Assembly (NCBI GenBank): GCA_964370165.1
Contig: CAYJIG010000001.1
Coordinates: 62,001 to 126,000, forward strand
From: JAAYCI01 sp964370165
Lineage (GTDB): Bacteria; Bacillota; Clostridia; Oscillospirales; Ruminococcaceae
Length of the DNA: 64,000 nucleotides
Direction of reading: 5' to 3'
Part shown: in pieces, positions 17,316 to 25,865 of the stretch
How positions within the stretch are numbered: the stretch's first letter is position 1
Layout of the letters: every line of letters starts with the position of its first letter
Program-made: the position numbers and the translations under genes
Notes under the pieces: generated by a model
The model's database searches: none
The model's input: only the letters and a program-made list of their open reading frames with translations
What the model was told of the DNA's origin: nothing

Positions 17316-17377
17316 AAGCAAGCTTTATTGAAGATGTATCTTGTGGGTGCATCCGATGAATATAAGCTTGCTTTTTT
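17316..17377 (+). terminator. Terminator of the GntR–ABC operon
   Basis: AAGCAAGCTT (17316–17325) pairs with AAGCTTGCTT (17364–17373) and runs into T residues. The loop is long and may hold a small second helix. Confidence 0.75.
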
Positions 17378-17402
17378 ATTTGCGATAAGTAAAAAGTGAA
17401 AA

Positions 17403-18329
17403 TCAAGTCAATAAGTCGCTGACTTCCAGCATGTTTTCCCAATATCGCTTAGGCATCATGCTCATTCTGCAACGTGGGTTTTCACGAGCCTTGATGGCGA
17501 TAGTGTTGTAGAACTGCTTCCATAGCCTTCTGTAATTTTCTTCGGCTTCGCTTGCTTTGGGAAAAGTAATGTCTTCAAGTGGGATGATACGCGCTTGACT
17601 ATTTTCATATATAAGAGCAGCTTTATGTGTTTTATCGTGGATTAAAAATTTTTCTTCCCTATATCGTGCTACAAAATGATGCTGTAAAAATGGTAAAACA
17701 AAGTTTTTGGGTGTGATGGTAGCCGCTAAAACACCGTCATAGTCGGAAAATCTGATGAAGCCTTTCAACAAATGTGCCTCGCCATGCAAATGCTTGACAG
17801 CAGATAATATAGGCTGAACATCACCATGCCCAAACAAATAACACGCAGGCGCACCGATTTGATATCCTAGCAATAAAAAACGTAACATGGCTAATTCTTT
17901 TTCTTGTAAGCAGCTTAGAAATGTGGTTTCAATAAGTTCCAGTGCTCGTTGAGAAATCTTTTTTGAAAGGGAGGTCTCTACTTTATAGGATTTTTCGGCA
18001 TCGGTAGTTATATGTTTAGTAGAAAAAAAGCTGGGTTGCATCTCGGACTCTGGCCAAATATGCATCGGGACCTCATGTGTATAAACGCTTTCATACACAC
18101 AAGAGTAAAATCCGGCCAAGCTACCGTCGTAAACGTAAACAACATCCGACGGCGTAGCAAGTGGCTTTTTTTTATTCGCAGCGGCAGAAGCAGATATATC
18201 ACCATGAAGATTTTTTTGATAATATACTCCTTCACGTAATTTTTGGCATAAATCAGCGTGGCGGCAATTTGTTTTTTTGCAGTAATACTTTTTGCCACAA
18301 GGCATGAGGATGTCTGTTTCGCAAGGCAT
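17403..18329 (-). CDS. DUF4130 (putative DNA metabolism) protein with Cys-rich N-terminal extension
   Basis: A 308-residue protein of the DUF4130 family, annotated elsewhere as a probable DNA metabolism protein that partners a radical SAM protein. The family domain starts near residue 62 with VVYVYDGSLAGFYSCVYESV and ends with RCRMSMMPKRYWENMLE. Ahead of it is an unusual 60-residue leader with Cys at 3, 11, 17, 22 and 28 and His 24, resembling a small zinc or iron–sulfur knuckle. AAGGAG nine bases before ATG 18329 supports translation of this leader. The gene lies 37 bases after the radical SAM gene on the same strand, so they are very probably one operon. The true reaction is unknown. Confidence 0.85.
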   Translation of the reverse strand: MPCETDILMPCGKKYYCKKTNCRHADLCQKLREGVYYQKNLHGDISASAAANKKKPLATPSDVVYVYDGSLAGFYSCVYESVYTHEVPMHIWPESEMQPSFFSTKHITTDAEKSYKVETSLSKKISQRALELIETTFLSCLQEKELAMLRFLLLGYQIGAPACYLFGHGDVQPILSAVKHLHGEAHLLKGFIRFSDYDGVLAATITPKNFVLPFLQHHFVARYREEKFLIHDKTHKAALIYENSQARIIPLEDITFPKASEAEENYRRLWKQFYNTIAIKARENPRCRMSMMPKRYWENMLEVSDLLT

Positions 18330-18366
18330 AAAACAAGTCTCCTTTATTTTGGAATAGGCGATTAAA

Positions 18367-19701
18367 TCACATAGCTTCTGCCAAGCGCAAAACAGCAGAC
18401 TCAGCGGCCTCTGCTATACTTTTAGTCTCGTTGTGTTGTGGTAAAGAAGGCGCCCCCGAAGATGGTGAAAACATGCTTAACTGCTCTATACCATGATGGA
18501 ATACGCCCGGGTCAATGAGCGCACGTACAGTGTTTTCTCGGCTAACATGTAGGCCGGTGGGGTTATCACGAGTGGTGATGAAATACTGTGCACGTTTAAG
18601 GACAACGCCAATTTTTTTGAGTTGCAACATGTCCAGCTTACCTTGGCGACGGGCCACCATGATACGTCTAACACTGGTAGGGCCGATGCCGGGAACACGA
18701 AGCAACATGTCACGGTCTGCCGTGTTTACATCAACAGGGAACAGGTGCATATTATGTATGGCCCAGTTGCATTTTGGGTCCATATACGGGTTGAAATTTG
18801 GCGTAGTTTCATTTAATATTTCTTCGGCACAAAAATTGTATTGCCGCATCAAAAAATCGGCTTGGTATATTCGATGCTCACGTAGCAAAGGTGGTTTTGT
18901 ATCGATGGTAGGCAGTAAATTGTCCTCGACCACGGGAATGTAGGCAGAATAAAACACGCGTTTTAGGCTATATTTATCATAAAGGCCTTCAGCTAATCTC
19001 AAAATCTGATAATCAGTTTCGTTTGTAGCACCTACAATCATTTGGGTGGCTTGTCCGGCCGTGGCAAATGATGGCGCATTTTTATATACAGTCAATTCTT
19101 TTGTGTTTTGTGCGCGTGTGTCAGCGATCATTCGCATGGGTGCTAAAATATTTTTTTTCGTTTTGCCGGGCGCTAATTGCTTCAGGCTTTTCTCGCTGGG
19201 GAGCTCTATATTTACTGAAAGACGGTCTGCCAAAAGGCCGAGCTGCCACACCAGCTCAGAAGAAGCACCCGGGATGGTTTTTGCATGTATGTAACCCCAA
19301 AAATTGTGCTTGTGGCGAATAAGGTGCAGAGCGTTAATCATTTTTTCCATGGTGTAGTCAGGGTTTTTAAGTACACCGCTGGAAAGAAAAAGACCTTCAA
19401 TATAATTACGACGATAGAATTGTATGGTAAGTTCCGCCAGCTCTTCAGGCGTGAAGGATGTGCGAACAACATCGTTGCTACGACGGTTGACACAATACTT
19501 ACAGTCGTAAATACACTCGTTGCTCATAAGAACTTTAAGTAAAGAAATGCAGCGGCCATCGGCAGAAAAACTATGGCAACAACCAGCCGGCATCGCGCTT
19601 CCAAGACCGGTCTGGCCACTTCTGTCGGCGCCGGAAGAAGTGCATGCAGCATCGTATTTGGCGCTGTCTGCCAAAATAGTAAGTTTATCGAATAGATCCA
19701 T
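18367..19701 (-). CDS. Putative DNA modification/repair protein with radical SAM domain
   Basis: A 444-residue radical SAM protein. The 4Fe-4S motif is CIYDCKYC (Cys 63, 67, 70), preceded by the family-specific CCHSFSADGRCISLLKVLMSN with further cysteines. A helix-hairpin-helix near residues 325–360 (VNTADRDMLLRVPGIGPTSVRRI) implies DNA binding. Proteins of this type are regularly coupled to a DUF4130 protein, as here, and have been proposed to act in DNA repair or modification together with a uracil-DNA-glycosylase-like partner. That role comes from genome context and is not proven. The start ATG 19701 has a GGAGACGG stretch just upstream. Confidence 0.9.
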   Translation of the reverse strand: MDLFDKLTILADSAKYDAACTSSGADRSGQTGLGSAMPAGCCHSFSADGRCISLLKVLMSNECIYDCKYCVNRRSNDVVRTSFTPEELAELTIQFYRRNYIEGLFLSSGVLKNPDYTMEKMINALHLIRHKHNFWGYIHAKTIPGASSELVWQLGLLADRLSVNIELPSEKSLKQLAPGKTKKNILAPMRMIADTRAQNTKELTVYKNAPSFATAGQATQMIVGATNETDYQILRLAEGLYDKYSLKRVFYSAYIPVVEDNLLPTIDTKPPLLREHRIYQADFLMRQYNFCAEEILNETTPNFNPYMDPKCNWAIHNMHLFPVDVNTADRDMLLRVPGIGPTSVRRIMVARRQGKLDMLQLKKIGVVLKRAQYFITTRDNPTGLHVSRENTVRALIDPGVFHHGIEQLSMFSPSSGAPSLPQHNETKSIAEAAESAVLRLAEAM

Positions 19702-19810
19702 CTGCCGTCTCCTAGCTTATAGCGAGAATAAAAAAGCAAAAACAAACCAGACCGAAGACAAAATATTGCCCAGTTAGTTCCATATATTAAGCTGAAATTA
19801 AATTAAAACT

Positions 19811-20422
19811 TTACCATTGAGCTTTGGTCTCTACTACTTTTCCGGCAATATACAAATGATCCAGCTCTTCACCAGACAAAATAACAGTGTCATATGAGGG
19901 GTTGAAAGGCTGCAATAAAACAGCGCTACCGCGGCGTCTGAAACGCTTGAGAGTACCCTCGCCTTCACCATAGACAACAACGCCTAAATCGCCGTCATCG
20001 AGAGTTGGTTGTTTACGGACTAGTGCTAGGTCGCCATCCTGGATGCGTGGCTCCATAGAGTCGCCTTTTACAACTAAATAAAAGTAATTTTCAGGGTCGC
20101 GAACTCCCGCAGGCTCACTGCCACAATCTTCTTCAAAGGCCAAAGCACCATAACCGGCCCTAACCGTACCCAGCACAGGAACTAAAGTTTCTTTGTAGGG
20201 TGAATGATAGGAAGGCAACTCAGAAGACTCTTGCTGACCAAGCAGAGAATCTACACTGACATCAAATAAAGCTGAAATACGTAAAAGCGTATTAGGATCT
20301 GGCGAAGATGCGCCGGTTTCCCATCGTCCAACAGCTTGCTGTGTGATGCCCATATGCGCGGCAAGATCACTTTGGGTCATTTTGTGTTGTTTACGTAATT
20401 GTTTTAACATTTGTGCTAGCAT
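19811..20422 (-). CDS. XRE-type repressor with S24 self-cleaving peptidase domain
   Basis: A 203-residue repressor built like HdiR or phage CI. The N-terminal helix-turn-helix (residues 5–60) reads MTQSDLAAHMGITQQAVGRWETG. The C-terminal S24 domain has the catalytic Ser 122 in KGDSMEPRIQDGD and Lys 159 in GTLKRFRR. A likely Ala-Gly cleavage bond is at 89–90 (VRAGYG). It should autocleave when RecA filaments form, releasing its targets during DNA damage. It lacks the winged helix of true LexA. It faces the small membrane protein gene at 20617 across a promoter with two inverted repeats that are good operator candidates. Confidence 0.88.
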   Translation of the reverse strand: MLAQMLKQLRKQHKMTQSDLAAHMGITQQAVGRWETGASSPDPNTLLRISALFDVSVDSLLGQQESSELPSYHSPYKETLVPVLGTVRAGYGALAFEEDCGSEPAGVRDPENYFYLVVKGDSMEPRIQDGDLALVRKQPTLDDGDLGVVVYGEGEGTLKRFRRRGSAVLLQPFNPSYDTVILSGEELDHLYIAGKVVETKAQW

Positions 20423-20535
20423 ATTTTTCCTCCAGCATAAATTGTAATGTCGTTGTTATAAGATTATTATAGTAACAGTATACAACTAATATTTGTATTT
20501 GTAAAGTAAAAAACAAAAAATTATTGTTTTTTCTA

Positions 20536-20586
20536 TTGACAACAATCCAAAGTTGTTGTATGATATGTTTAACAATTAAAAATTGT
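20536..20586 (+). promoter_or_regulatory. Promoter with two inverted-repeat operators upstream of the small membrane protein
   Basis: TTGACA (20536–20541), 17-base spacer, TATGAT (20559–20564). Between and overlapping these lies ACAACAA-N7-TTGTTGT (20539–20545 and 20553–20559). A second repeat, ACAATT-AAA-AATTGT, sits at 20572–20586 in the expected early transcribed region. Binding at either would block transcription. The adjacent S24 repressor is the obvious candidate ligand. Confidence 0.72.
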
Positions 20587-20616
20587 ATTTAACAATTATA
20601 CACGGAGGACATGAAT

Positions 20617-20880
20617 ATGAACGCATTTTTAGTGAAGATAATAACATTAGGTATGATTTTAGGCGCGGCGTTATCAATGGATTCCTTGTTGCAAGGTAGC
20701 GGTTCGGTATGGGGCGCTGTGTCGTCGTTGCTGTTGTTTTCTATATTAGCATATCACTTTTTCAAAGTGTCTATACGTAAACCTTCTAAACGTAAGGCGT
20801 ATAGCAGTGGTGAGCACATGAATTCACCCGGTTTGCGTGTAGTAAAAACGCATGTGAGCAATCCTTCACAAATAGCATAA
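20617..20880 (+). CDS. Small membrane protein under putative S24-repressor control
   Basis: An 87-residue protein I do not recognise. It has two hydrophobic stretches, about residues 3–22 (LVKIITLGMILGAALSM) and 32–50 (AVSSLLLFSILAYHFFKV), then a basic cytosolic-type tail (IRKPSKRK) and a polar C-terminus. The ATG at 20617 lies eight bases after GGAGG (20604–20608), while the ATG at 20611 is too close to it. Small membrane proteins encoded beside LexA-type genes, such as YneA in Bacillus, often halt division during the SOS response. This protein has no LysM domain, so similarity is only of arrangement. A terminator follows directly. Confidence 0.72.
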   Translation: MNAFLVKIITLGMILGAALSMDSLLQGSGSVWGAVSSLLLFSILAYHFFKVSIRKPSKRKAYSSGEHMNSPGLRVVKTHVSNPSQIA

Positions 20881-20915
20881 AAAAACTGCATGGGCATTTT
20901 GTCCATGCAGTTTTT
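20881..20915 (+). terminator. Terminator after the small membrane protein gene
   Basis: AAAAACTGCATGG pairs with CCATGCAGTTTTT around GCATTTTGT. The symmetric A/T flanks also allow it to stop the convergent MFS gene. Confidence 0.9.
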
Positions 20916-20963
20916 AGGTTATAACTAATATAATGAAATGATGCAAGCAAAGTTGAAAAGTTG

Positions 20964-22286
20964 CTATTCACTATCATAAAGCTCTAGCGTGCTGTTTGGA
21001 GCTATTGGTTTTGCATCTCCGTGACGCACAAATAGCATGGTGACGAAACTGGCGAAAACGAAAAATGCACCATATGGGAAAAGAGAGGTGTATCCTATAT
21101 ATTCAAGCGAGGCACCCGATAAAATCGGCGTTATAGTTTGAGCAGACATGGACGCGGTATAATAAAACCCGGTGAAACGCCCAACATCTGCATCACGGGC
21201 CATTTCAACAACCATTGGATAGCTGTTCACATTGATGGCTGCCCAGGCTATACCGGCGGTGATGAAAATTGGATAAATAGCAGGGGTAAAAGAATGGAAT
21301 GTGCTACCTATAGCAAAAGAAGCCCCTAAAAGTAAAACCCCGCCTAAAATGACTTTTTTGCGGCCTATTCGTGTGGCGATTATTCCTACAGGCCAATAAC
21401 TAAGAATGGCTGCGGCTTGGGCAATAACAAGTATCATGGCTGACGTGCCGGCACCAAGGCCAAACTGAACGGCGCAATATTTGCTGAAAGATGTTGTGAT
21501 AGCATTATACCCCATAAACCACAAGGCTACACTGGCGAGTAAAAATAGCATAGAACGTTTGCGCTTTGCCGATAAATCCACACCACTATTGACATCTTCA
21601 GATAGTTCTTCATCGTTTGAATTAAGCCCTAATGCTTTAGATTCTTCTTCCATCTTTTTTGTTAGGGATGGCTCGTTTACTCGTAAAAGCATTACTAAGA
21701 TAGAAACTGCCATAATGGCCATACACAGCAAAAACAAAGGAAGATAGTTTGGCTGATAATCTATAACTCCGCCATCGCCTTCTACAGGACTGGAAGGTAG
21801 TAACACAGGTGTTAAGAGAAGAATTATCAGACCACCAAGAGCGCCCATTAAATTTATTATGGCGTTTCCTTTACTGCGCAAAGGTTTGATGGTTACATCC
21901 GGCATTAGTGCAACGGCGGGACTTCTGTATGTAGCCATAAAAAACAGAGTCAAGCCAAGGCCGGCTATAAACAACGGAAGGCTGGCCAGTTGGTTGGCAA
22001 TGGGTATCAGCATCATTGTGGCACATGCGGCAAAGCTGCCAAAAACAATGTATGGCATACGTCGTCCCCATTTGACTCGAGTTTTATCGGACAAAGAGCC
22101 AAATAAAGGTAGCATAAATAGCGCTAGTATATTGTCAGCGGCCATAATACCGCCGGCGACGGTGTCGCTGATATTAAAAGTGAATTTTAACATTAGAGGG
22201 ATCACGTGATCATATAATTGCCAAAAACTACATATGGAAAAAAAAGCAAGGCCCACTGTAAGTGTGCGAGCATAATTTAGTTTCAT
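20964..22286 (-). CDS. MFS transporter, sugar:cation (SLC45/GPH-like)
   Basis: A 440-residue major facilitator with about twelve membrane segments and a long polar central loop (about residues 205–245). The loop 2–3 motif GSLSDKTRVKWGRRMPYI and the RSPAVALMPDVT segment are typical of the SLC45 or glycoside-pentoside-hexuronide type of sugar symporters. The likely substrate is a disaccharide or oligosaccharide such as maltose or sucrose, which would suit the glucosidases and PfkB kinase in this window, but nothing in the sequence proves it. It is transcribed alone, convergent to the small membrane protein gene. Confidence 0.85.
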   Translation of the reverse strand: MKLNYARTLTVGLAFFSICSFWQLYDHVIPLMLKFTFNISDTVAGGIMAADNILALFMLPLFGSLSDKTRVKWGRRMPYIVFGSFAACATMMLIPIANQLASLPLFIAGLGLTLFFMATYRSPAVALMPDVTIKPLRSKGNAIINLMGALGGLIILLLTPVLLPSSPVEGDGGVIDYQPNYLPLFLLCMAIMAVSILVMLLRVNEPSLTKKMEEESKALGLNSNDEELSEDVNSGVDLSAKRKRSMLFLLASVALWFMGYNAITTSFSKYCAVQFGLGAGTSAMILVIAQAAAILSYWPVGIIATRIGRKKVILGGVLLLGASFAIGSTFHSFTPAIYPIFITAGIAWAAINVNSYPMVVEMARDADVGRFTGFYYTASMSAQTITPILSGASLEYIGYTSLFPYGAFFVFASFVTMLFVRHGDAKPIAPNSTLELYDSE

Positions 22287-22373
22287 AAACAGCTCCTTTA
22301 GACGGTGAATTGGTGATGTTTAGATATGTGTGCGAATAGAGGCTTGTTTTTTGAATATAACTTACAATAAAAT

Positions 22374-22403
22374 ACCGGTGTTCCTTATGAGAGCAACACC
22401 GGT
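22374..22403 (-). terminator. Terminator after the HU gene
   Basis: ACCGGTGTT (22374–22382) pairs with AACACCGGT (22395–22403). On the minus strand a short T-rich stretch follows. It lies between hup and the MFS gene. Confidence 0.72.
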
Positions 22404-22433
22404 GTATAATTCAATGAGTTCCGTTATTTTTAC

Positions 22434-22712
22434 TTACTTGCCGGAAATTTTTTGTTTCATTAAGCCACTAGCTTTAAATCCGGGAATACGTGTGGGATCC
22501 AGCTGGCTGGAAACTTTAGTTTTGGGATTTGTGTAAGCTTTGGTTTTGCGGTCGCGCATTTCAAAGCGTCCAAAACCTGCGATGGTTACTTTTTCTCCGG
22601 CCTTCAAGCTTTCGATGATATCGTCTACCATAGTGGTTAAAACGGTTTCTACCTGAGCAGCGGGTAATCCGGTCTGCCGCGCAACTTTTGCGATTAATTG
22701 TGATCGTGTCAT
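22434..22712 (-). CDS. hup: HU family DNA-binding protein
   Basis: A 92-residue HU protein, a histone-like dimer that bends DNA and compacts the nucleoid. The pattern is clear: MTRSQLIAKVARQTGL at the N-terminus, GEKVTIAGFGRFEMRDRKTK in the body, the intercalating proline in NPKTK at the arm tip and IPGFKASGLMK at the end. The arm after NPKTK (VSSQLDPTR) is somewhat unusual. AGGAGGTAAC upstream gives a strong start, and a good promoter is at 22775–22803. Confidence 0.95.
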   Translation of the reverse strand: MTRSQLIAKVARQTGLPAAQVETVLTTMVDDIIESLKAGEKVTIAGFGRFEMRDRKTKAYTNPKTKVSSQLDPTRIPGFKASGLMKQKISGK

Positions 22713-22774
22713 AACTATACGTTACCTCCTAAAATATATCAATACAAACACGAATTGTACATTCGTTTAACAAC

Positions 22775-22803
22775 AGTATAGCCGATATAGCGTCATTATG
22801 CAA
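22775..22803 (-). promoter_or_regulatory. Promoter of the HU gene
   Basis: On the minus strand TTGCAT (22798–22803), a 17-base spacer and TATACT (22775–22780). The remaining intergenic DNA up to 23112 is AT-rich, with a small possible hairpin near 22894–22914 (AACCAA/TTGGTT). I see no gene in it. Confidence 0.72.
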
Positions 22804-23112
22804 GTAAAATTCCCAGTTCTTTTGTTCTTGAAAATAAAGTGTCGTTTTTGATAAATAAAGCAATTATTTGTGAAAAACAAATATGCGATTTAACCAAATA
22901 ATTTGTTGGTTGAGAATTGTAAATCTGATAAATATGAACTAATTATCAACAAAAATATAATTTTTTCTAAACTTGCTCACGCAACGAAAAGATTTTCCCA
23001 CAATGCATATTTCGAAGTGATATTCGGTTTATATAATTGTTTAGTAGCATGAAAATATTATTCGATGAAAATGCAATAAAATTAGGAATTATAACTAAAA
23101 ATATGAATAAAT

Positions 23113-24123
23113 TCAGGTGTTTTCACCAGAAAGTAAAAACCACAATTCTTGGGATGAGATGGTTTCAAGGTAGCCGTGGGCCAATGTTTTTACACGAGCT
23201 ACAGTAAAACTATCCTCGTCTTTTGTTTTATCATGAAGTATATACGGCCAAGCATCTTTTGCGCTGCAAGGATATTTTAAAGGTAAATTTAAGCGTCGCA
23301 TTATAGCACGTGTGCGGCGCAGCAGGGTTTTGCTTTCGATTAAAGGCAGCATACCTAAAGCGCTACATTCACCGTGTAAAATGCCGGATGAATCACAGGC
23401 AGACGCTATCCCATTACCTATAAGGTCACCGAAATGTAATAGCATGTGCTGATTTTTATCTGATTCATCTTGCTCAATCAGTCGTTTTTTGTGTAAAATA
23501 CTAAGGTATAGTATTTTTTCAATATTTTCAGATATGTCGTCATGTTCAAGTATGGAAAATAAATTTTCGTCAAACAAAAGTGCAATTTTCAAGGCTTCGG
23601 ATAAACCGCTGGCATAATGGCGAGGTGGCAGAGTTTTTAATAAAAGAGGATCTGCGATCACAATAGAGGGGTGATGGGATGCACCCAGTATGTTTTTTAT
23701 GCCGTCTAAGTTTAGGGAGTTTTCGCCTCCGACGGCACCAATAGTTTGCGATGTAGTAGTGGGTATATGATAAAAAGATGCACCGTGCATATAAGTGCAA
23801 GCGGTAAATCCCGCAAGATCGCCCACCGTGCCACCGCCCAGAGCAAGGATGGTATCTTTGGAAGAAAAGTTTTCTTGCAGCATGGATGAAACAATAAACT
23901 TCCATGTGTCGATACTTTTGCTGGAATTTCCCTGTGGAATAGTGATAAGGAATGGGTTTTGACACTGCGCCATCACGGTTTTTATATATCGTTTCGGGAT
24001 GCCGTCGTCAGTGATAATGGCAACTTTTCCGGATAAGTCTGCTAAACTACTGATTTTTTTAAGAACCCCGGACTTTATTATCACATCATAACTGCGATGG
24101 CCTAAATTTATAGTTTGCTTCAT
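23113..24123 (-). CDS. 3-dehydroquinate synthase-like protein with altered active site
   Basis: A 336-residue member of the sugar phosphate cyclase fold. The NAD-binding GGGTVGDLAG (97–106) and the segment SGLSEALK with metal ligand Glu 176 and Lys 179 match AroB. Other signature residues differ. The family DSSVGGKT loop reads IGAVGGEN (Lys to Glu), and the metal-binding GHTxGHAIE reads GDLIGNGIA, so one metal His is Asp 233 and a second active-site His is Asn 237. LHGE with His 250 is kept. It may be a fast-evolved AroB or a cyclase with another substrate. The start is ATG 24123 with AAAGGAG. No other shikimate gene is nearby. Confidence 0.75.
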   Translation of the reverse strand: MKQTINLGHRSYDVIIKSGVLKKISSLADLSGKVAIITDDGIPKRYIKTVMAQCQNPFLITIPQGNSSKSIDTWKFIVSSMLQENFSSKDTILALGGGTVGDLAGFTACTYMHGASFYHIPTTTSQTIGAVGGENSLNLDGIKNILGASHHPSIVIADPLLLKTLPPRHYASGLSEALKIALLFDENLFSILEHDDISENIEKILYLSILHKKRLIEQDESDKNQHMLLHFGDLIGNGIASACDSSGILHGECSALGMLPLIESKTLLRRTRAIMRRLNLPLKYPCSAKDAWPYILHDKTKDEDSFTVARVKTLAHGYLETISSQELWFLLSGENT

Positions 24124-24416
24124 TAGAGGCTCCTTTTGAATTGATAAAAACGGAAATATATAAATAATCATTATTATATGATTTTAATGGTCTTAAAAAA
24201 GCAAGATAAGCACTGACGTTTGAATAATATATGTTGACCAAAATGTCTTTTGGCAAAATAAAGTATAACACACCAAATATCGTTGACACAAGACAGATTA
24301 AACTAAAAAGCATTTCACATGGTTTTCACGAGAGGTCAGCATTTTTTTCACATTGTGGGAATATAATAAAAAAAACAAAAGATTACATTGTTAAAAGTAA
24401 TGGAAAGGACTATATA

Positions 24417-25709
24417 ATGAATTCACAATATAATAATAATGGTCAAGAACAACAAAATACTGGGGGAAGCTACGCGTATAATGAAGATGATATGTCGTGG
24501 CAAAATACATCGGCGCCTCAATATTCATGGGAATATCGAAATAATGGGTGGCAACAAAACAATGTCAGCCCGCCACCGATAAAGCCACCTAAGAAAAAAG
24601 GAAAAGGTGCACTTAAAGGAATTTCTTTAGTGTTAGCGTGCGCAATTGCCGGATTTGGCGGAGGAATGGTAGCGGACTATATAAATGGTAGCGATCAAAC
24701 AGTAGTATACCGAACCGCAGAAAATAGCGAAACAGAACCCAGCAACATTTCACTAAATGAAAGTGGATATTCGTTAGCAGATGTTGCGGCTGTTGCAGGC
24801 CAAAGCGTAGTATCTCTTACAACAGAAACCTCGGTATCGCAAGGGTTTGGATTTGGCGAGCAACAGGTGATGGGTGCCGGCAGTGGTGTGATTTTAAGTG
24901 AAGATGGTACTATTATCACGAATAATCATGTTATAAGCGGTGCTGATAAAGTAACGGTGACATTATCAGATGGCAGTGAGTACGAAGCAGAAATAGTGGG
25001 TGGAGATCCGCTTACTGATGTTGGTGTTATAAAAATTGATGCAGACGGGCTTGTGCCTGCCGTGGTTGGAGATTCTTCCACATTAGCGATTGGCGAAACT
25101 TGTGTAGCTATAGGAAACTCGATGGGAACGCTTGGCGGCACAGTGACTGACGGTATAATTTCAGCGATAGATCGTGATGTATCTATAGAAGGCTACACCA
25201 TGGAACTTATACAAATGAGTGCAGCTGTAAGCCCGGGCAACTCTGGCGGCGGTTTGTTTAACAGCAAAGGCGAGCTGATTGGCATTGTGAACGCAAAAAG
25301 TAGTGATGAGCGCAGTGAAGGTTTGGGATTTGCAATTCCTGTAAATACAGCCATAGAAGTTAGCGAGCAGCTGGTTGAAAGCGGATATGTACAAGGCAGG
25401 CCAGCAATGGGTATAAGCGCAGTGACTGTTGCCACCGAAGCTGATGCTTATGAGATAGGCGTTTCAAAAGCAGGCGTTTATATAATTGAAATCAATAAAA
25501 ACAGCGCAGCAGAAAAGGCCGGAATGCTGATTGGCGATCGTATCATAAGCGTGGATGGATATGAAGTTCTCAGCTCGTCTGAGCTAGCCACGTTGATTTC
25601 TGAAAAAGAAGTAGGAGACGCAGTAGAAGTTATCCTAGAGCGTGAAGGCCGTGTGGAAACTATTACTGTAACGTTACAAGAATCGCAAGCATCCACTGCA
25701 GCTGAATAA
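24417..25709 (+). CDS. HtrA/DegP-like membrane-anchored serine protease with PDZ domain
   Basis: A 430-residue trypsin-like protease of the HtrA family. After a polar Gln/Asn-rich cytosolic tail of about 60 residues and a Lys-rich patch comes one membrane anchor (about residues 70–90, ISLVLACAIAGFGGGMV), so the protease domain faces the outside. The catalytic triad is His in TNNHVISG, Asp in DPLTDVGVIKI and Ser in PGNSGGGLFN. A single PDZ domain ends the protein (KAGMLIGDRIISVDGYEV). It should degrade or refold misfolded exported proteins. GGAAAGGA before ATG 24417 sets the start; the upstream in-frame extension has no protease-like sequence. Confidence 0.93.
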   Translation: MNSQYNNNGQEQQNTGGSYAYNEDDMSWQNTSAPQYSWEYRNNGWQQNNVSPPPIKPPKKKGKGALKGISLVLACAIAGFGGGMVADYINGSDQTVVYRTAENSETEPSNISLNESGYSLADVAAVAGQSVVSLTTETSVSQGFGFGEQQVMGAGSGVILSEDGTIITNNHVISGADKVTVTLSDGSEYEAEIVGGDPLTDVGVIKIDADGLVPAVVGDSSTLAIGETCVAIGNSMGTLGGTVTDGIISAIDRDVSIEGYTMELIQMSAAVSPGNSGGGLFNSKGELIGIVNAKSSDERSEGLGFAIPVNTAIEVSEQLVESGYVQGRPAMGISAVTVATEADAYEIGVSKAGVYIIEINKNSAAEKAGMLIGDRIISVDGYEVLSSSELATLISEKEVGDAVEVILEREGRVETITVTLQESQASTAAE

Positions 25710-25865
25710 AATGAATTTCATGGAAACCGAAAATAACGATAAAAAGTGGTAAAAAACACACCAAAAATGGTTTTTAACAAAATTGTCACATTTTGTTTAT
25801 ATAATAATTTAGCTTGCAGAAAGATATTGTAAGTAGAAAAGCAAAGTTCATCTGGGAAATGTTGG

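Noticed and set aside
19811..20422. Calling the repressor LexA
   Set aside because: The C-terminal domain fits, but the N-terminus is an XRE helix-turn-helix and not the LexA winged helix.
23113..24123. Plain annotation as functional 3-dehydroquinate synthase aroB
   Set aside because: Several catalytic and metal-binding residues are changed, so only the fold can be claimed.
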